This document shows positions 9,298 through 16,915 of a stretch of DNA of 64,000 bases, piece by piece. The notes beneath the pieces were generated by a model. It was not told the DNA's origin, did not search any database, and saw only the letters and a program-made list of their open reading frames with translations. Within the stretch, counting starts at the first letter, position 1. Each line of letters opens with the position of its first letter. Location of the stretch: the NCBI RefSeq assembly GCF_000527095.1, contig NZ_AZUN01000001.1, positions 1,984,001 to 2,048,000 of the forward strand, given 5' to 3'. The position numbers and the translations under genes are program-made. This DNA is from Methylomicrobium lacus LW14 (GTDB lineage: Bacteria > Pseudomonadota > Gammaproteobacteria > Methylococcales > Methylomonadaceae).

Positions 9298-10299
9298 ATG
9301 ACCGCCCAACCTGCCGCCAGCGCCCTCGAAGTCGCCGCGCCGATCCGCCATGACTGGCAACTCGACGAAGTGCGCGCGCTGTTCGCCCTGCCTTTCAACG
9401 ACCTGATCTTTAAGGCGCAATGCGCGCATCGGGCCTACTTCGACCCGAACGAAGTGCAGGTCAGCAGCCTCCTCAGCATCAAGACCGGCTCCTGCTCGGA
9501 AGATTGCGGCTATTGCCCGCAGAGCGCCCGCTACGACACCGGCCTGAAACCGGAGGCATTGATGCCGGTCGAAGACGTGCTGAAAGCCGCCGAGCAGGCC
9601 AAGTCACAAGGCGCCAGCCGTTTCTGCATGGGCGCGGCCTGGCGCAAACCGAAGGACAAGGATATTGAGAGAGTAGTCGAAATGGTGCAGGGCGTCAAAG
9701 CGCTGGGCATGGAAACCTGCGTGACGCTCGGCATGCTGACCGACGAGCAGACCGCGCGCCTGAAGGAAGGCGGCCTCGACTATTACAATCACAACCTGGA
9801 CACCTCCGAAGAGTATTATTCCGAAGTGATCACGACCCGCACCTATCAGGACCGCCTCGATACGCTCGCGCGCGTTCGTGACGCCGGCATCAACGTCTGC
9901 TGCGGCGGCATCGTCGGCATGGGCGAGGGCGACGACGACCGCGCCAAGCTGTTGCTCGAACTGGCCAACCTGCCCGCGCATCCGGAAAGCGTGCCGATCA
10001 ACATGCTGGTGCAGGTCGAAGGTACGCCGTTGATGGGCACCGAAGCGCTGGACCCGTTCGTGTTCATCCGGACCATCGCGGTCGCCCGGATCATGATGCC
10101 GAAGTCGCGGGTGCGCCTGTCCGCCGGCCGCACCAGCATGAGCGACGAGATGCAGGCTTTGTGCTTCCTGGCCGGCGCCAATTCGATCTTCTACGGCGAA
10201 AAGCTGCTGACCACCGACAACCCGATGACGAACCACGACAAAACACTGTTCGACCGGCTCGGCGTGCATATGGGCGGGTCGAGCTACGCGCAGCAATAA
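9298..10299 (+). CDS. bioB: Biotin synthase
   Basis: A radical-SAM enzyme that inserts sulfur into dethiobiotin, the last step of biotin synthesis. The 333-residue protein has the 4Fe-4S/SAM motif CSEDCGYC preceded by LSIKTG, and the later family blocks MGAAWR, YNHNLDTSEEYY and VRLSAGRTSM that line the active site and the 2Fe-2S sulfur donor. The start at 9298 is chosen because the upstream in-frame extension is comF antisense. Its promoter must lie in the 54 bases shared with the divergent comF gene; no clear BirA-type operator is visible there. A 351-base spacer with palindromes separates it from bioF, so bioB may be transcribed apart from bioFHCD. Confidence 0.97.
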   Translation: MTAQPAASALEVAAPIRHDWQLDEVRALFALPFNDLIFKAQCAHRAYFDPNEVQVSSLLSIKTGSCSEDCGYCPQSARYDTGLKPEALMPVEDVLKAAEQAKSQGASRFCMGAAWRKPKDKDIERVVEMVQGVKALGMETCVTLGMLTDEQTARLKEGGLDYYNHNLDTSEEYYSEVITTRTYQDRLDTLARVRDAGINVCCGGIVGMGEGDDDRAKLLLELANLPAHPESVPINMLVQVEGTPLMGTEALDPFVFIRTIAVARIMMPKSRVRLSAGRTSMSDEMQALCFLAGANSIFYGEKLLTTDNPMTNHDKTLFDRLGVHMGGSSYAQQ

Positions 10300-10359
10300 T
10301 ATCGTTGCATCGTTCCCACACTCCAGGGTCACTGCCATTTAAGTTAAGGATGACCGGTC

Positions 10360-10460
10360 CCTTCTCCCTCCGGGAGAAGGCTAGGATGAGGGGATCAAAA
10401 TAAAGTATTTTTCCTTATTTTATTCCCCTCACCCCGACCCTCTCCCGAAGGGCGAGGGAG
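10360..10460. repeat. Composite palindromic element (REP/MITE-like) between bioB and bioF
   Basis: About 100 bases built as nested inverted repeats. The left end is a perfect 9-bp hairpin (CCTTCTCCC at 10360-10368 against GGGAGAAGG at 10372-10380, loop TCC). The right end is a similar hairpin (about 10440-10460). The two ends are themselves inverted copies of each other, and the centre (about 10388-10432) is a near-perfect inverted repeat of GAGGGGATCAAAATAA. This end-to-end symmetry around a short AT-rich centre is the layout of a REP doublet or a small non-autonomous element rather than a simple terminator. No ORF is inside. Other genomic copies would be expected, but no second copy is seen in this window. 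Confidence 0.7.
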
Positions 10461-10480
10461 ATAACTGCCTTAACTACGGC

Positions 10481-10504
10481 CGGACGGGATATTCATCCCG
10501 TCCG
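10481..10504. terminator. Perfect 10-bp hairpin in the bioB-bioF spacer
   Basis: CGGACGGGAT (10481-10490) pairs perfectly with ATCCCGTCCG (10495-10504) around the loop ATTC. No U-run follows on either strand, so it is not a classical intrinsic terminator. It could be a processing or transcript-stabilising hairpin at the end of the bioB message. A longer imperfect inverted repeat follows at about 10506-10563 (AACGTTT-GGAGC against GCTCCGAAACGTT). Confidence 0.45.
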
Positions 10505-10650
10505 TAACGTTTGGAGCATGGACATGCCTGATGAATTGCACCCATGGGCGCTCCGAAACGTTTGGGACAGGGTTGAAAACCTCGTCCCGCTCAGAAGCCT
10601 CTCAAGCACGCCCCCGTTACCGAAAAACGCCAGCCTAGCCTGATTTTCCG

Positions 10651-11817
10651 ATGAACACTTTTCAGACCGATGCCGAAAACACGCTCGAAGCCGTCGCCGC
10701 GCAGGGCCTGTACCGCAAACGGCGGATTATCGCCTCCCCGCAGGGCGTGCATCTGACGGCCGACGGCCGCGAGCTGATCAATTTTTGCAGCAACGATTAT
10801 CTCGGCCTCGCGAATCATCCGGACGTGATCCGCGCGTTCAAGAACGCCGCAGGCCAATACGGCGTCGGCAGCGGCTCGGCGCATCTGGTCTGCGGCCATA
10901 GCGCCGCGCACCACGCGCTCGAAGAGGAACTGGCCGAGTTTTGCGGCCGCGAACGAGCGCTGTTGTTTTCGACCGGCTACATGGCGAACCTCGGCGCGAT
11001 TTCCGCGCTGGTCGGCAGCGGCGATACGGTGATCGAAGACCGTCTGAACCATGCTTCGCTGATCGATGGCGGTCAGTTGTCCGGCGCGCGCTTCAAGCGC
11101 TATCGCCATGCCGATCTCGACCATCTGGCGAACACGCTCGCTGCCACAAGCGGCAAAAAACTGATCGTGACCGACGGCGTCTTCAGCATGGACGGCGATC
11201 TCGCACCGCTGCCGGCGATCGCAAGGCTCGCAGAGGAACAGGATGCCTGGCTGATGGTTGATGACGCGCACGGCCTCGGCGTGCTCGGCGACCAAGGCGG
11301 CGGCGTGCTCGAACATTACAGTTTGAAGCAATGCGACGTGCCGGTCTTGGTCGGCACGCTCGGCAAGGCCTTCGGCACCTTCGGCGCCTTCGTGGCCGGC
11401 CCCGATGCCCTGATCGAACTGTTGATCCAGAAGGCGCGCACCTATATTTACACGACCGCGCTGCCGCCCGCGGTGGCGGAGGCCACGCGCGCTAGTTTGA
11501 GAATTGTCCGCACCGAAAACTGGCGGCGGGACAAATTGAAGCGATTGACCGAACGTTTCCGACAAGGCGCCGAGCAAATAGGCCTCGAACTGATGCCGTC
11601 GCCCTCGCCCATCCAGCCGATTCTTCTCGGCGACAGCCGGAAAGCCATGGCGTTCAGCGAAGCCTTGCTGGATGCCGGCATTCTGGTCGGCGCGATCCGG
11701 CCGCCGACCGTGCCGCAAGGCAGCGCGCGGCTCAGGGTGACTTTCTCGGCCGCGCATGAAGATGCGCAGGTCGATCGATTGCTGAATGAACTGGACAGAC
11801 TCAAAGGCTTGGCATGA
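10651..11817 (+). CDS. bioF: 8-amino-7-oxononanoate synthase
   Basis: A PLP-dependent enzyme that condenses pimeloyl-ACP (or CoA) with L-alanine to give 8-amino-7-oxononanoate, the first step of the biotin ring pathway. The 388-residue protein has the aldol-condensing aminotransferase fold: INFCSNDYLGLA at the N-terminus, the cofactor motif DDAHGLG at 204-210, and TLGKAFG with the Schiff-base lysine at K239. Length matches the family. It heads a tight cluster with bioH (38 bases on), bioC (overlapping) and bioD. bioA is not in this window and must lie elsewhere. The palindromic spacer upstream separates it from bioB. Confidence 0.96.
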   Translation: MNTFQTDAENTLEAVAAQGLYRKRRIIASPQGVHLTADGRELINFCSNDYLGLANHPDVIRAFKNAAGQYGVGSGSAHLVCGHSAAHHALEEELAEFCGRERALLFSTGYMANLGAISALVGSGDTVIEDRLNHASLIDGGQLSGARFKRYRHADLDHLANTLAATSGKKLIVTDGVFSMDGDLAPLPAIARLAEEQDAWLMVDDAHGLGVLGDQGGGVLEHYSLKQCDVPVLVGTLGKAFGTFGAFVAGPDALIELLIQKARTYIYTTALPPAVAEATRASLRIVRTENWRRDKLKRLTERFRQGAEQIGLELMPSPSPIQPILLGDSRKAMAFSEALLDAGILVGAIRPPTVPQGSARLRVTFSAAHEDAQVDRLLNELDRLKGLA

Positions 11818-11855
11818 TGCGGCCATTGAGTCGTTACCGACACTGAAATGCTTTG

Positions 11856-12647
11856 ATGACACACATCCATACAGAAACCTACGGCCACGGCAAACCGATC
11901 GTGATGCTGCACGGCTGGGGCATGCACACGGGCATCTGGCGGCCTTTCGCCGAAACGCTGGCCAAAGACTACCGCATCACCTGCATCGATCTGCCGGGAC
12001 ACGGGCGCAGCGGCAGGATGCCTGCTTTCGATCTGGAGCATCTCGCACCCATGCTGCTTGCCGCGGTCGGCGACGAACCGGCCTGCTGGCTGGGCTGGTC
12101 GCTCGGCGCGACCATCGCGCTCGACATCGCGTCCCGTTTTCCGGATCATGCCGACCGCCTGATCCTGCTGGCCGGCAATCCGCGGTTTATCCGCACCCAT
12201 GATGCCGCCGACAGCCCCGAGCATTGGCCGGGCGTCTCGTCTCGCGTCTTGGACGCCTTTTCCAGCCAATTGACCGAAGATGCCCAGCAGACGCTGCTGC
12301 GCTTCCTGGCGCTGCAAGTCCATAGTCTCCCGGATACGAAAGCCCTGTTGAAGACATTGAAAGCGGCCATTTTCGAGTGCGATCCGCCCGACAATGCCGC
12401 CCTGCAACAGGGGCTGAAAATCCTGAAAGAAGCCGACTTGCGCCCGGCATTGGCGGCGTTCAATCGGCCCGTCTCGGCGATTCTGGGCGGCCGGGACACG
12501 CTGGTTCCGCATGCGCTCGGCGCGCATTTGCAGCGCCTGCAACCGGACCTGCAATTACATCTCATCGATAAAGCCGGGCATGTGCCCTTTTTGAGCCATC
12601 AGGATCAACTGAGCGAGATCATTTCAGGCTTCATGGAGTCAAAATGA
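11856..12647 (+). CDS. bioH: Pimeloyl-ACP methyl ester carboxylesterase
   Basis: An alpha/beta-hydrolase that removes the methyl ester from pimeloyl-ACP, ending the BioC-BioH route to the pimelate moiety. The 263-residue protein has the oxyanion loop LHGWG, the nucleophile elbow GWSLG with Ser at about 82, the late aspartate in LGGRDTLVPH, and the catalytic histidine in DKAGHVPFLSH. The ATG at 11856 is preferred over the TTG one codon upstream. Its last bases overlap the bioC start by four (ATGA), which implies translational coupling and supports the BioH role over another esterase. Confidence 0.92.
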   Translation: MTHIHTETYGHGKPIVMLHGWGMHTGIWRPFAETLAKDYRITCIDLPGHGRSGRMPAFDLEHLAPMLLAAVGDEPACWLGWSLGATIALDIASRFPDHADRLILLAGNPRFIRTHDAADSPEHWPGVSSRVLDAFSSQLTEDAQQTLLRFLALQVHSLPDTKALLKTLKAAIFECDPPDNAALQQGLKILKEADLRPALAAFNRPVSAILGGRDTLVPHALGAHLQRLQPDLQLHLIDKAGHVPFLSHQDQLSEIISGFMESK

Positions 12648-13450
12648 ACATGGCGCTGCTCGATAAACCCCGGATCAGGCAATCCTTCGCCGCCGCCTCG
12701 GCGACTTATGATCAAGCCGCCGCGCTGCAACGGCGCAGCGCGATCGATTTGATGCGAGAGGCCGAGCAAGAAGGCATTCGCGGCACCGTGCTCGATCTCG
12801 GCTGCGGCACCGGCAATCTGGCCGAGCTGTTGTTGGCCGCCCGTCATAAACCCGACGCGGTGATAGCGCTGGATATTGCCGCGTCGATGCTCGAAGCCGC
12901 GCGTTGCAAGCTGAACCGAAAAGACGGCTTACAGCCTGCGCTGCATTATGTCTGCGCCGACGCGGAACGGCTGCCGTTCGCGGACGACAGCCTGGACGGG
13001 ATCTATTCGAATCTGGCCCTGCAATGGTGCGACCGGCTGGAGCATGTGCTTGCCGATTTGAAAAGGATGCTAAAACCCGGCAGCCCGTTGCTCTTCTCGA
13101 CCTTCGGCCCCAAGACCCTGCAGGAACTCAAAAGCGCCTGGGCGGAGATCGACGAGCTGCCGCATGTGAACGCCTTTCACGGCGAAGAGGAACTGATGCG
13201 GTTCTTGCAAGCGGCAGGCTTCAGCGCCTGCCGGATTCGGCAAACCCTGCATATGCCGCGCTATGCCTCGGTGGTCGAACTGATGCGCGAGCTGAAACAG
13301 ATCGGCGCGCATAATGTGCATCTTGCCCGCCCGAAAAACCTGACCGGCAAAGCGAAGATGCAGGCGATGTATCGCGCTTACGAACGCCATCGCAGTGAAG
13401 GGACGATTCCGGCCACCTTCGAAATATTGATCGTTTCCGCAAGAGCCTGA
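12644..13450 (+). CDS. bioC: Malonyl-ACP O-methyltransferase
   Basis: A SAM-dependent methyltransferase that methylates malonyl-ACP so that fatty acid synthesis can build pimeloyl-ACP methyl ester. The 268-residue protein has class I motif I at VLDLGCGTG (49-57), motif II near VCADAERLPF, and the BioC-typical segments SFAAASATYDQAAALQR and SNLALQWCDRL. The gene overlaps bioH by four bases and ends four bases before bioD, so bioH, bioC and bioD form one translationally linked unit. The neighbourhood makes the assignment secure among the many similar methyltransferases. Confidence 0.95.
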   Translation: MNMALLDKPRIRQSFAAASATYDQAAALQRRSAIDLMREAEQEGIRGTVLDLGCGTGNLAELLLAARHKPDAVIALDIAASMLEAARCKLNRKDGLQPALHYVCADAERLPFADDSLDGIYSNLALQWCDRLEHVLADLKRMLKPGSPLLFSTFGPKTLQELKSAWAEIDELPHVNAFHGEEELMRFLQAAGFSACRIRQTLHMPRYASVVELMRELKQIGAHNVHLARPKNLTGKAKMQAMYRAYERHRSEGTIPATFEILIVSARA

Positions 13451-13454
13451 TCTT

Positions 13455-14123
13455 ATGCAGCAAGGTTATTTGATCACCGGCACCGACACCAACGCCGGCA
13501 AAACCTGGGCGACGCTGGCGTTGATGCAGGCCTTCAAGAATCAAGGCAAAACGGTCGTCGGCATGAAACCGGTCGCCTCGGGCTGCCGGCTTGAAGGCGG
13601 CAAACTCAAAAACGAAGACGCTCTGCTGCTTCAGGCCCATGCCAGCCTCCCGCTCGATTACGAGCTGATCAATCCCTATGCCTATGAATTACCGGTCTCG
13701 CCGCATCTGGCCGGAAAGGAGAACCCGGTCGATCTGGCGGTACTGAAGGCGCGCTTCGGGCAATTGCAAGCACTGGCCGACATCGTGCTGGTCGAAGGGG
13801 CCGGCGGCTGGCATGCTCCGATCAATGCTCGGGAAGACATCAGCGACCTCGCGCTGGCTTTCGGCTTGCCGGTGATCCTGGCGGTCGGGGTCAAACTCGG
13901 CTGTATCAATCACGCCAAATTGACAGCGCAGGCGATCGCCTTGAAAGGGCTCAGGTTTGCCGGCTGGATCGCGGTCTGTAACGACCCGGGCATGGTTTGC
14001 GCGGAAGACAATATCTCGACGCTCCAAAGCGCGCTGGATGCGCCGTTGCTCGGCGTCATCCCTTATCAGCCATCCGCCGACTTAAACGCCCTGCACCGCT
14101 TTATCAATTTGGATGCGCTTTAG
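13455..14123 (+). CDS. bioD: Dethiobiotin synthetase
   Basis: An ATP-dependent enzyme that carboxylates 7,8-diaminononanoate and closes the ureido ring to form dethiobiotin. The 222-residue protein begins with the P-loop GTDTNAGKT (8-16), followed by VGMKPVASGC with the conserved substrate lysine, and VEGAGGWHAPI in the middle. Length is normal for the family. It is the last gene of the bioFHCD run; a small membrane-protein gene follows after 75 bases. No terminator is obvious directly after the stop. Confidence 0.95.
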   Translation: MQQGYLITGTDTNAGKTWATLALMQAFKNQGKTVVGMKPVASGCRLEGGKLKNEDALLLQAHASLPLDYELINPYAYELPVSPHLAGKENPVDLAVLKARFGQLQALADIVLVEGAGGWHAPINAREDISDLALAFGLPVILAVGVKLGCINHAKLTAQAIALKGLRFAGWIAVCNDPGMVCAEDNISTLQSALDAPLLGVIPYQPSADLNALHRFINLDAL

Positions 14124-14198
14124 ACTCGCCAATATGGCAGATTCGTTTTTGCCAACCCTTAAAGGCCTTGCTCAACTCGAAAAACAGCAGTCGATTCC

Positions 14199-14501
14199 AT
14201 GAAAAAACAAATCACTCACATTTCTTATCATCAGACAGGCAAGATGATGGCGGCGCTGTTCGCCGCATCGATCACCCTATTTTTCATCGTGCTGGTGCTT
14301 ATTTTGTTCCTATCGCACCCGGAAAGATTTAGCGAAGGCAGTCAGTTATGGCTACGCCTCGCCATCGCCGTGTCGGTCATGCCGGTGGTCAGCGGTTTGT
14401 TCGGCTATGGCTTCACGCTGCTGACTTGCTTTTTATACAATCAAATCGCCAGATGGGTCGGCGGGATCGAATTCACCGTCGGCGAAAGCAAAGAGTCCTG
14501 A
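14199..14501 (+). CDS. Small membrane protein, hypothetical
   Basis: A 100-residue protein with three hydrophobic segments (about 15-41, 49-70 and 70-90). The end LLTCFLYNQIARWVGGIEFTV resembles short membrane proteins in which a Y-N-x-x-A-x-x-x-G-G-I-E motif follows a glycine-rich helix (DUF3566-like). No function is known. The start MKKQITHISY has a basic N-terminus, as expected for an inner-membrane protein. It follows bioD by 75 bases and converges on the epimerase gene with a 12-base gap. Confidence 0.7.
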   Translation: MKKQITHISYHQTGKMMAALFAASITLFFIVLVLILFLSHPERFSEGSQLWLRLAIAVSVMPVVSGLFGYGFTLLTCFLYNQIARWVGGIEFTVGESKES

Positions 14502-14513
14502 CGCGATTCGCGC

Positions 14514-15350
14514 TCAATCCTGCATAGGCCCTACCCAGCAATAACCGTCTTTGTAACCCGGAAACCGGAACCGGTAGCCCAGCGCTTTCAAGCGGGCATT
14601 ATCGCAGCGCTTGTTCAGCGACGCATCGGCTCCGACGGGTTTGATAACAGGCTGCGGACAGTGCTGGCGTTCGGCCAACCAAGAGACGACCTCCCACATC
14701 GGCGCCGGATCGTCGTCGCTGGCTAGATAACAGCGATCCATAGATGCTCCAGCCAGACGCCTCGTAAACAAAAACGCCAAAACGCCGACGCAATCGTCCT
14801 GATGAATCCGGTTCGTGTAGTAAGGCGGCGTTTGCTGGATTGCAGGCGTAGTCGCCGCCAATCTGACCAGATGTTCGCGGCCCGGCCCGTAAATGCCGGA
14901 AAAGCGCACGACGATATTGGCCGGATTCGCCGCCAGCACCTGTTTTTCCGCCTGCCGGATCAGCCGGCTGTTCACATCGTCCGGTTCGGCCTCGGATGCT
15001 TCATCGACCCATTCGCCGCGCGACTGCGCGTAAACGCTGGTCGAAGAAACAAATAGCATCGGCACGCCGGAAAATCGCTCCAGCACATTCTGCAAGCCGG
15101 TTTGATAGACCGCGCGGTAGCTTGGCTCGTTGCGGCCGTCGGCCGAAACGATGAAAAACACCTGGTCGAAATCGGTTTCCAGCTTTGCCAAGGTTGCAGC
15201 CTCGGCAATATCCGCCGCCAGATAATGGATTGCATCGTCAACCGCCGGCGGCTGCCGTTTCAGACCGGTCACACGATGGCCCTGCCCGGCCAGCTGACGG
15301 CCCAGCGCGGCGCCGATGCCGCCGCAGCCTATGATTAAAATTTTGGCCAT
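14514..15350 (-). CDS. NAD(P)-dependent epimerase/reductase, YeeZ-like
   Basis: A 278-residue Rossmann-fold protein of the extended SDR class. It starts MAKILIIGCGGIGAALGRQL with the dinucleotide-binding G-x-x-G-x-x-x-x-G, and has FVSSTSVYAQSRGEW, which matches the S-S-T-S-V-Y segment of YeeZ-type proteins, but no standard Y-x-x-x-K pair. FSGIYGPGR follows as in sugar-nucleotide epimerases. The substrate is unknown. The start is set at 15350, since the upstream open frame runs antisense through the neighbouring gene. It begins two bases after the stop of the YbgA-like gene, so the two are almost certainly co-transcribed. Confidence 0.85.
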   Translation of the reverse strand: MAKILIIGCGGIGAALGRQLAGQGHRVTGLKRQPPAVDDAIHYLAADIAEAATLAKLETDFDQVFFIVSADGRNEPSYRAVYQTGLQNVLERFSGVPMLFVSSTSVYAQSRGEWVDEASEAEPDDVNSRLIRQAEKQVLAANPANIVVRFSGIYGPGREHLVRLAATTPAIQQTPPYYTNRIHQDDCVGVLAFLFTRRLAGASMDRCYLASDDDPAPMWEVVSWLAERQHCPQPVIKPVGADASLNKRCDNARLKALGYRFRFPGYKDGYCWVGPMQD

Positions 15351-15352
15351 CG

Positions 15353-16288
15353 TTATAACGCGTTGATCAGCCGCAATTCCTGCGGATAAGGCGACATGTA
15401 GTAGGACTCCTCGATGTAAGGGTCGGGGGCTTTGCGGAAATGATGCTTCAGCAAGGTCAGCGGCACGATCAGCGGGATTTCCCCGCGCCGGTAGCGCTCG
15501 ATCACCTCGACCATCTCGGCCTTGTCGTCCGCGTTCAGTTCCTTTTTCAGATAACCCTGGATATGCTGCAAGACATTCACATGCTGGCTGCGGGTCGGCA
15601 CATGCTTCAGCATTGTCATCAGCCGGGCGAAATAGCGTTCGGCGACTTCGGCCAAGTTCTCCTGGCTCAGGTCGGCCAGCATTTGTCCGAGTTCGCGGTA
15701 ATCGCCGTGGCTCATGATGATCAGCTTGTGGCGTGCATGGAAACGGGTTAGGCTTGGCGCGCTGACGCCTTCGGCGAGCAGCCGTTTCCAGCGGTAATAG
15801 ACATAAACGCGCTGAATGAAATTTTCGCGCAGTCCCGGATCGCCGAGCCGGCCCTCCTCCTCGACCGGCAGCAAGGGATTCAACCGCATCATCGCCTCGG
15901 CGAAAATGCCGACGCCTTCCGGCCGCGGCTGGGCCCCGGTATAAACCTTCACGCGCTCCATCCCGCAGCTCGGCGAGCCTTTTTTCAGGATATAGCCGCA
16001 TAACTCGGCATACCGGTCTTTAAGCTGATCCGCATAATCTCGCAAGCGCTCGGTCACGTCGCGCTCGGGGTCCTTGACGCCGACGCAGCGGATCTTGCCG
16101 TCAACCTTGACCAGATGCAAAATCGGCCTCGGCGCGCCGAGCCCGATCTCGACTTCCGGACAAAACGGATGAAACTCGAAATATTGGCCGAGCGTGCCGG
16201 TGATATACGAGTCGTGCTTATGACCGCCGTCGAAACGCACTTCCTGGCCGAGCAGACAACTGCTGATGCCAATCGGGATTTTGTTCAT
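15353..16288 (-). CDS. DUF523/DUF1722 (YbgA-like) protein
   Basis: A 311-residue two-domain protein. The N-terminal part (about 1-150) is a DUF523 domain with conserved cysteines in SSCLLG, CPEVEIGLGAPR and KKGSPSCG, which suggests redox or metal chemistry. The C-terminal part (about 190-305) is the DUF1722/YbgA domain. In Escherichia coli ybgA is next to the photolyase gene phr; here a photolyase gene lies 628 bases away on the other strand, preserving that association. The biochemical role is unknown; a link to light or stress physiology is only suggested by gene neighbourhood. The downstream epimerase gene follows after two bases. Confidence 0.87.
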   Translation of the reverse strand: MNKIPIGISSCLLGQEVRFDGGHKHDSYITGTLGQYFEFHPFCPEVEIGLGAPRPILHLVKVDGKIRCVGVKDPERDVTERLRDYADQLKDRYAELCGYILKKGSPSCGMERVKVYTGAQPRPEGVGIFAEAMMRLNPLLPVEEEGRLGDPGLRENFIQRVYVYYRWKRLLAEGVSAPSLTRFHARHKLIIMSHGDYRELGQMLADLSQENLAEVAERYFARLMTMLKHVPTRSQHVNVLQHIQGYLKKELNADDKAEMVEVIERYRRGEIPLIVPLTLLKHHFRKAPDPYIEESYYMSPYPQELRLINAL

Positions 16289-16465
16289 TGCGAGTACCGG
16301 TAAGTTGCAAACGGGAATGGTTCGGTTACATTGTGTTCAGGACATTATACGCTATGGAATTTCTTTGTCCGATTACGCTACCATAGCCGCTCGAAAAGGC
16401 GATTTTTGGCAGCGCAATGCTACACTTCACTTCCCCTCGCCGAGCGAATATAACGCCTGAACATT

Positions 16466-16903
16466 ATGCCACTCAAATTATTATTCTCTGTAGGATTGAT
16501 CATCATGACGCTAAGCACTCCGACCGAAGCGAAAGAAGCCGCAACCAGCCTGCCCCTGTGCCCGAACAGCCCGAACTGCGTGTCGAGCCAGGCGGACAGC
16601 GATCATTTTATCGCGCCGTTCAAGATCAAGGGCAAGCCGGAAGATGCCTTTGCGGCACTCAAAAAGGCGCTGAGCGAACAAAGCCGCACGGTGATTACCG
16701 AAGCGAGCGGAACGACGCTGCATGCGGAGGCGACCAGCCTGATTTTCCGCTTTGTCGATGACGTTAACGCGATACTCGACGCCGAATCCGGCATGATCCA
16801 GGTCCGTTCCGCCTCGCGCGTCGGCTACAGCGACTTCGGCGTGAACCGCCGGCGGGTCGAGGCCTTGCGCACGGCACTGCAGCAGGCCGGCGCAATCGAA
16901 TAG
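16466..16903 (+). CDS. DUF1499 family protein, exported
   Basis: A 145-residue protein with an N-terminal hydrophobic signal segment (about 3-20, ending near STPTEA) and then the DUF1499 domain. Recognisable family blocks are LPLCPNSPNCVSSQA, a middle LHAEATSLIFRFVDDV, and the C-terminal RSASRVGYSDFGVNRRRVE. The function of DUF1499 is not known; members are found in envelopes of proteobacteria and in plastids. The photolyase gene starts 12 bases after its stop, so the two probably share a message, and DUF1499 genes near photolyase genes may hint at a light-related role. Confidence 0.85.
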   Translation: MPLKLLFSVGLIIMTLSTPTEAKEAATSLPLCPNSPNCVSSQADSDHFIAPFKIKGKPEDAFAALKKALSEQSRTVITEASGTTLHAEATSLIFRFVDDVNAILDAESGMIQVRSASRVGYSDFGVNRRRVEALRTALQQAGAIE

Positions 16904-16915
16904 CCAAGCCGTTCG

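Noticed and set aside
10591..11862. Long open frame antisense to bioF (about 420 codons), and similar ones antisense to rpoD (23803-25131) and ahcY (20787-22247)
   Set aside because: They mirror strongly supported genes in GC-rich DNA, have low-complexity Arg/Gln/His-rich translations, and show no recognisable domains or ribosome-binding sites.
15351..16001. Upstream extension of the YeeZ-like epimerase frame
   Set aside because: The extra codons are an out-of-frame shadow of the YbgA-like gene on the same strand, with an Arg-rich translation; the epimerase begins at MAKILIIGCGGIG.
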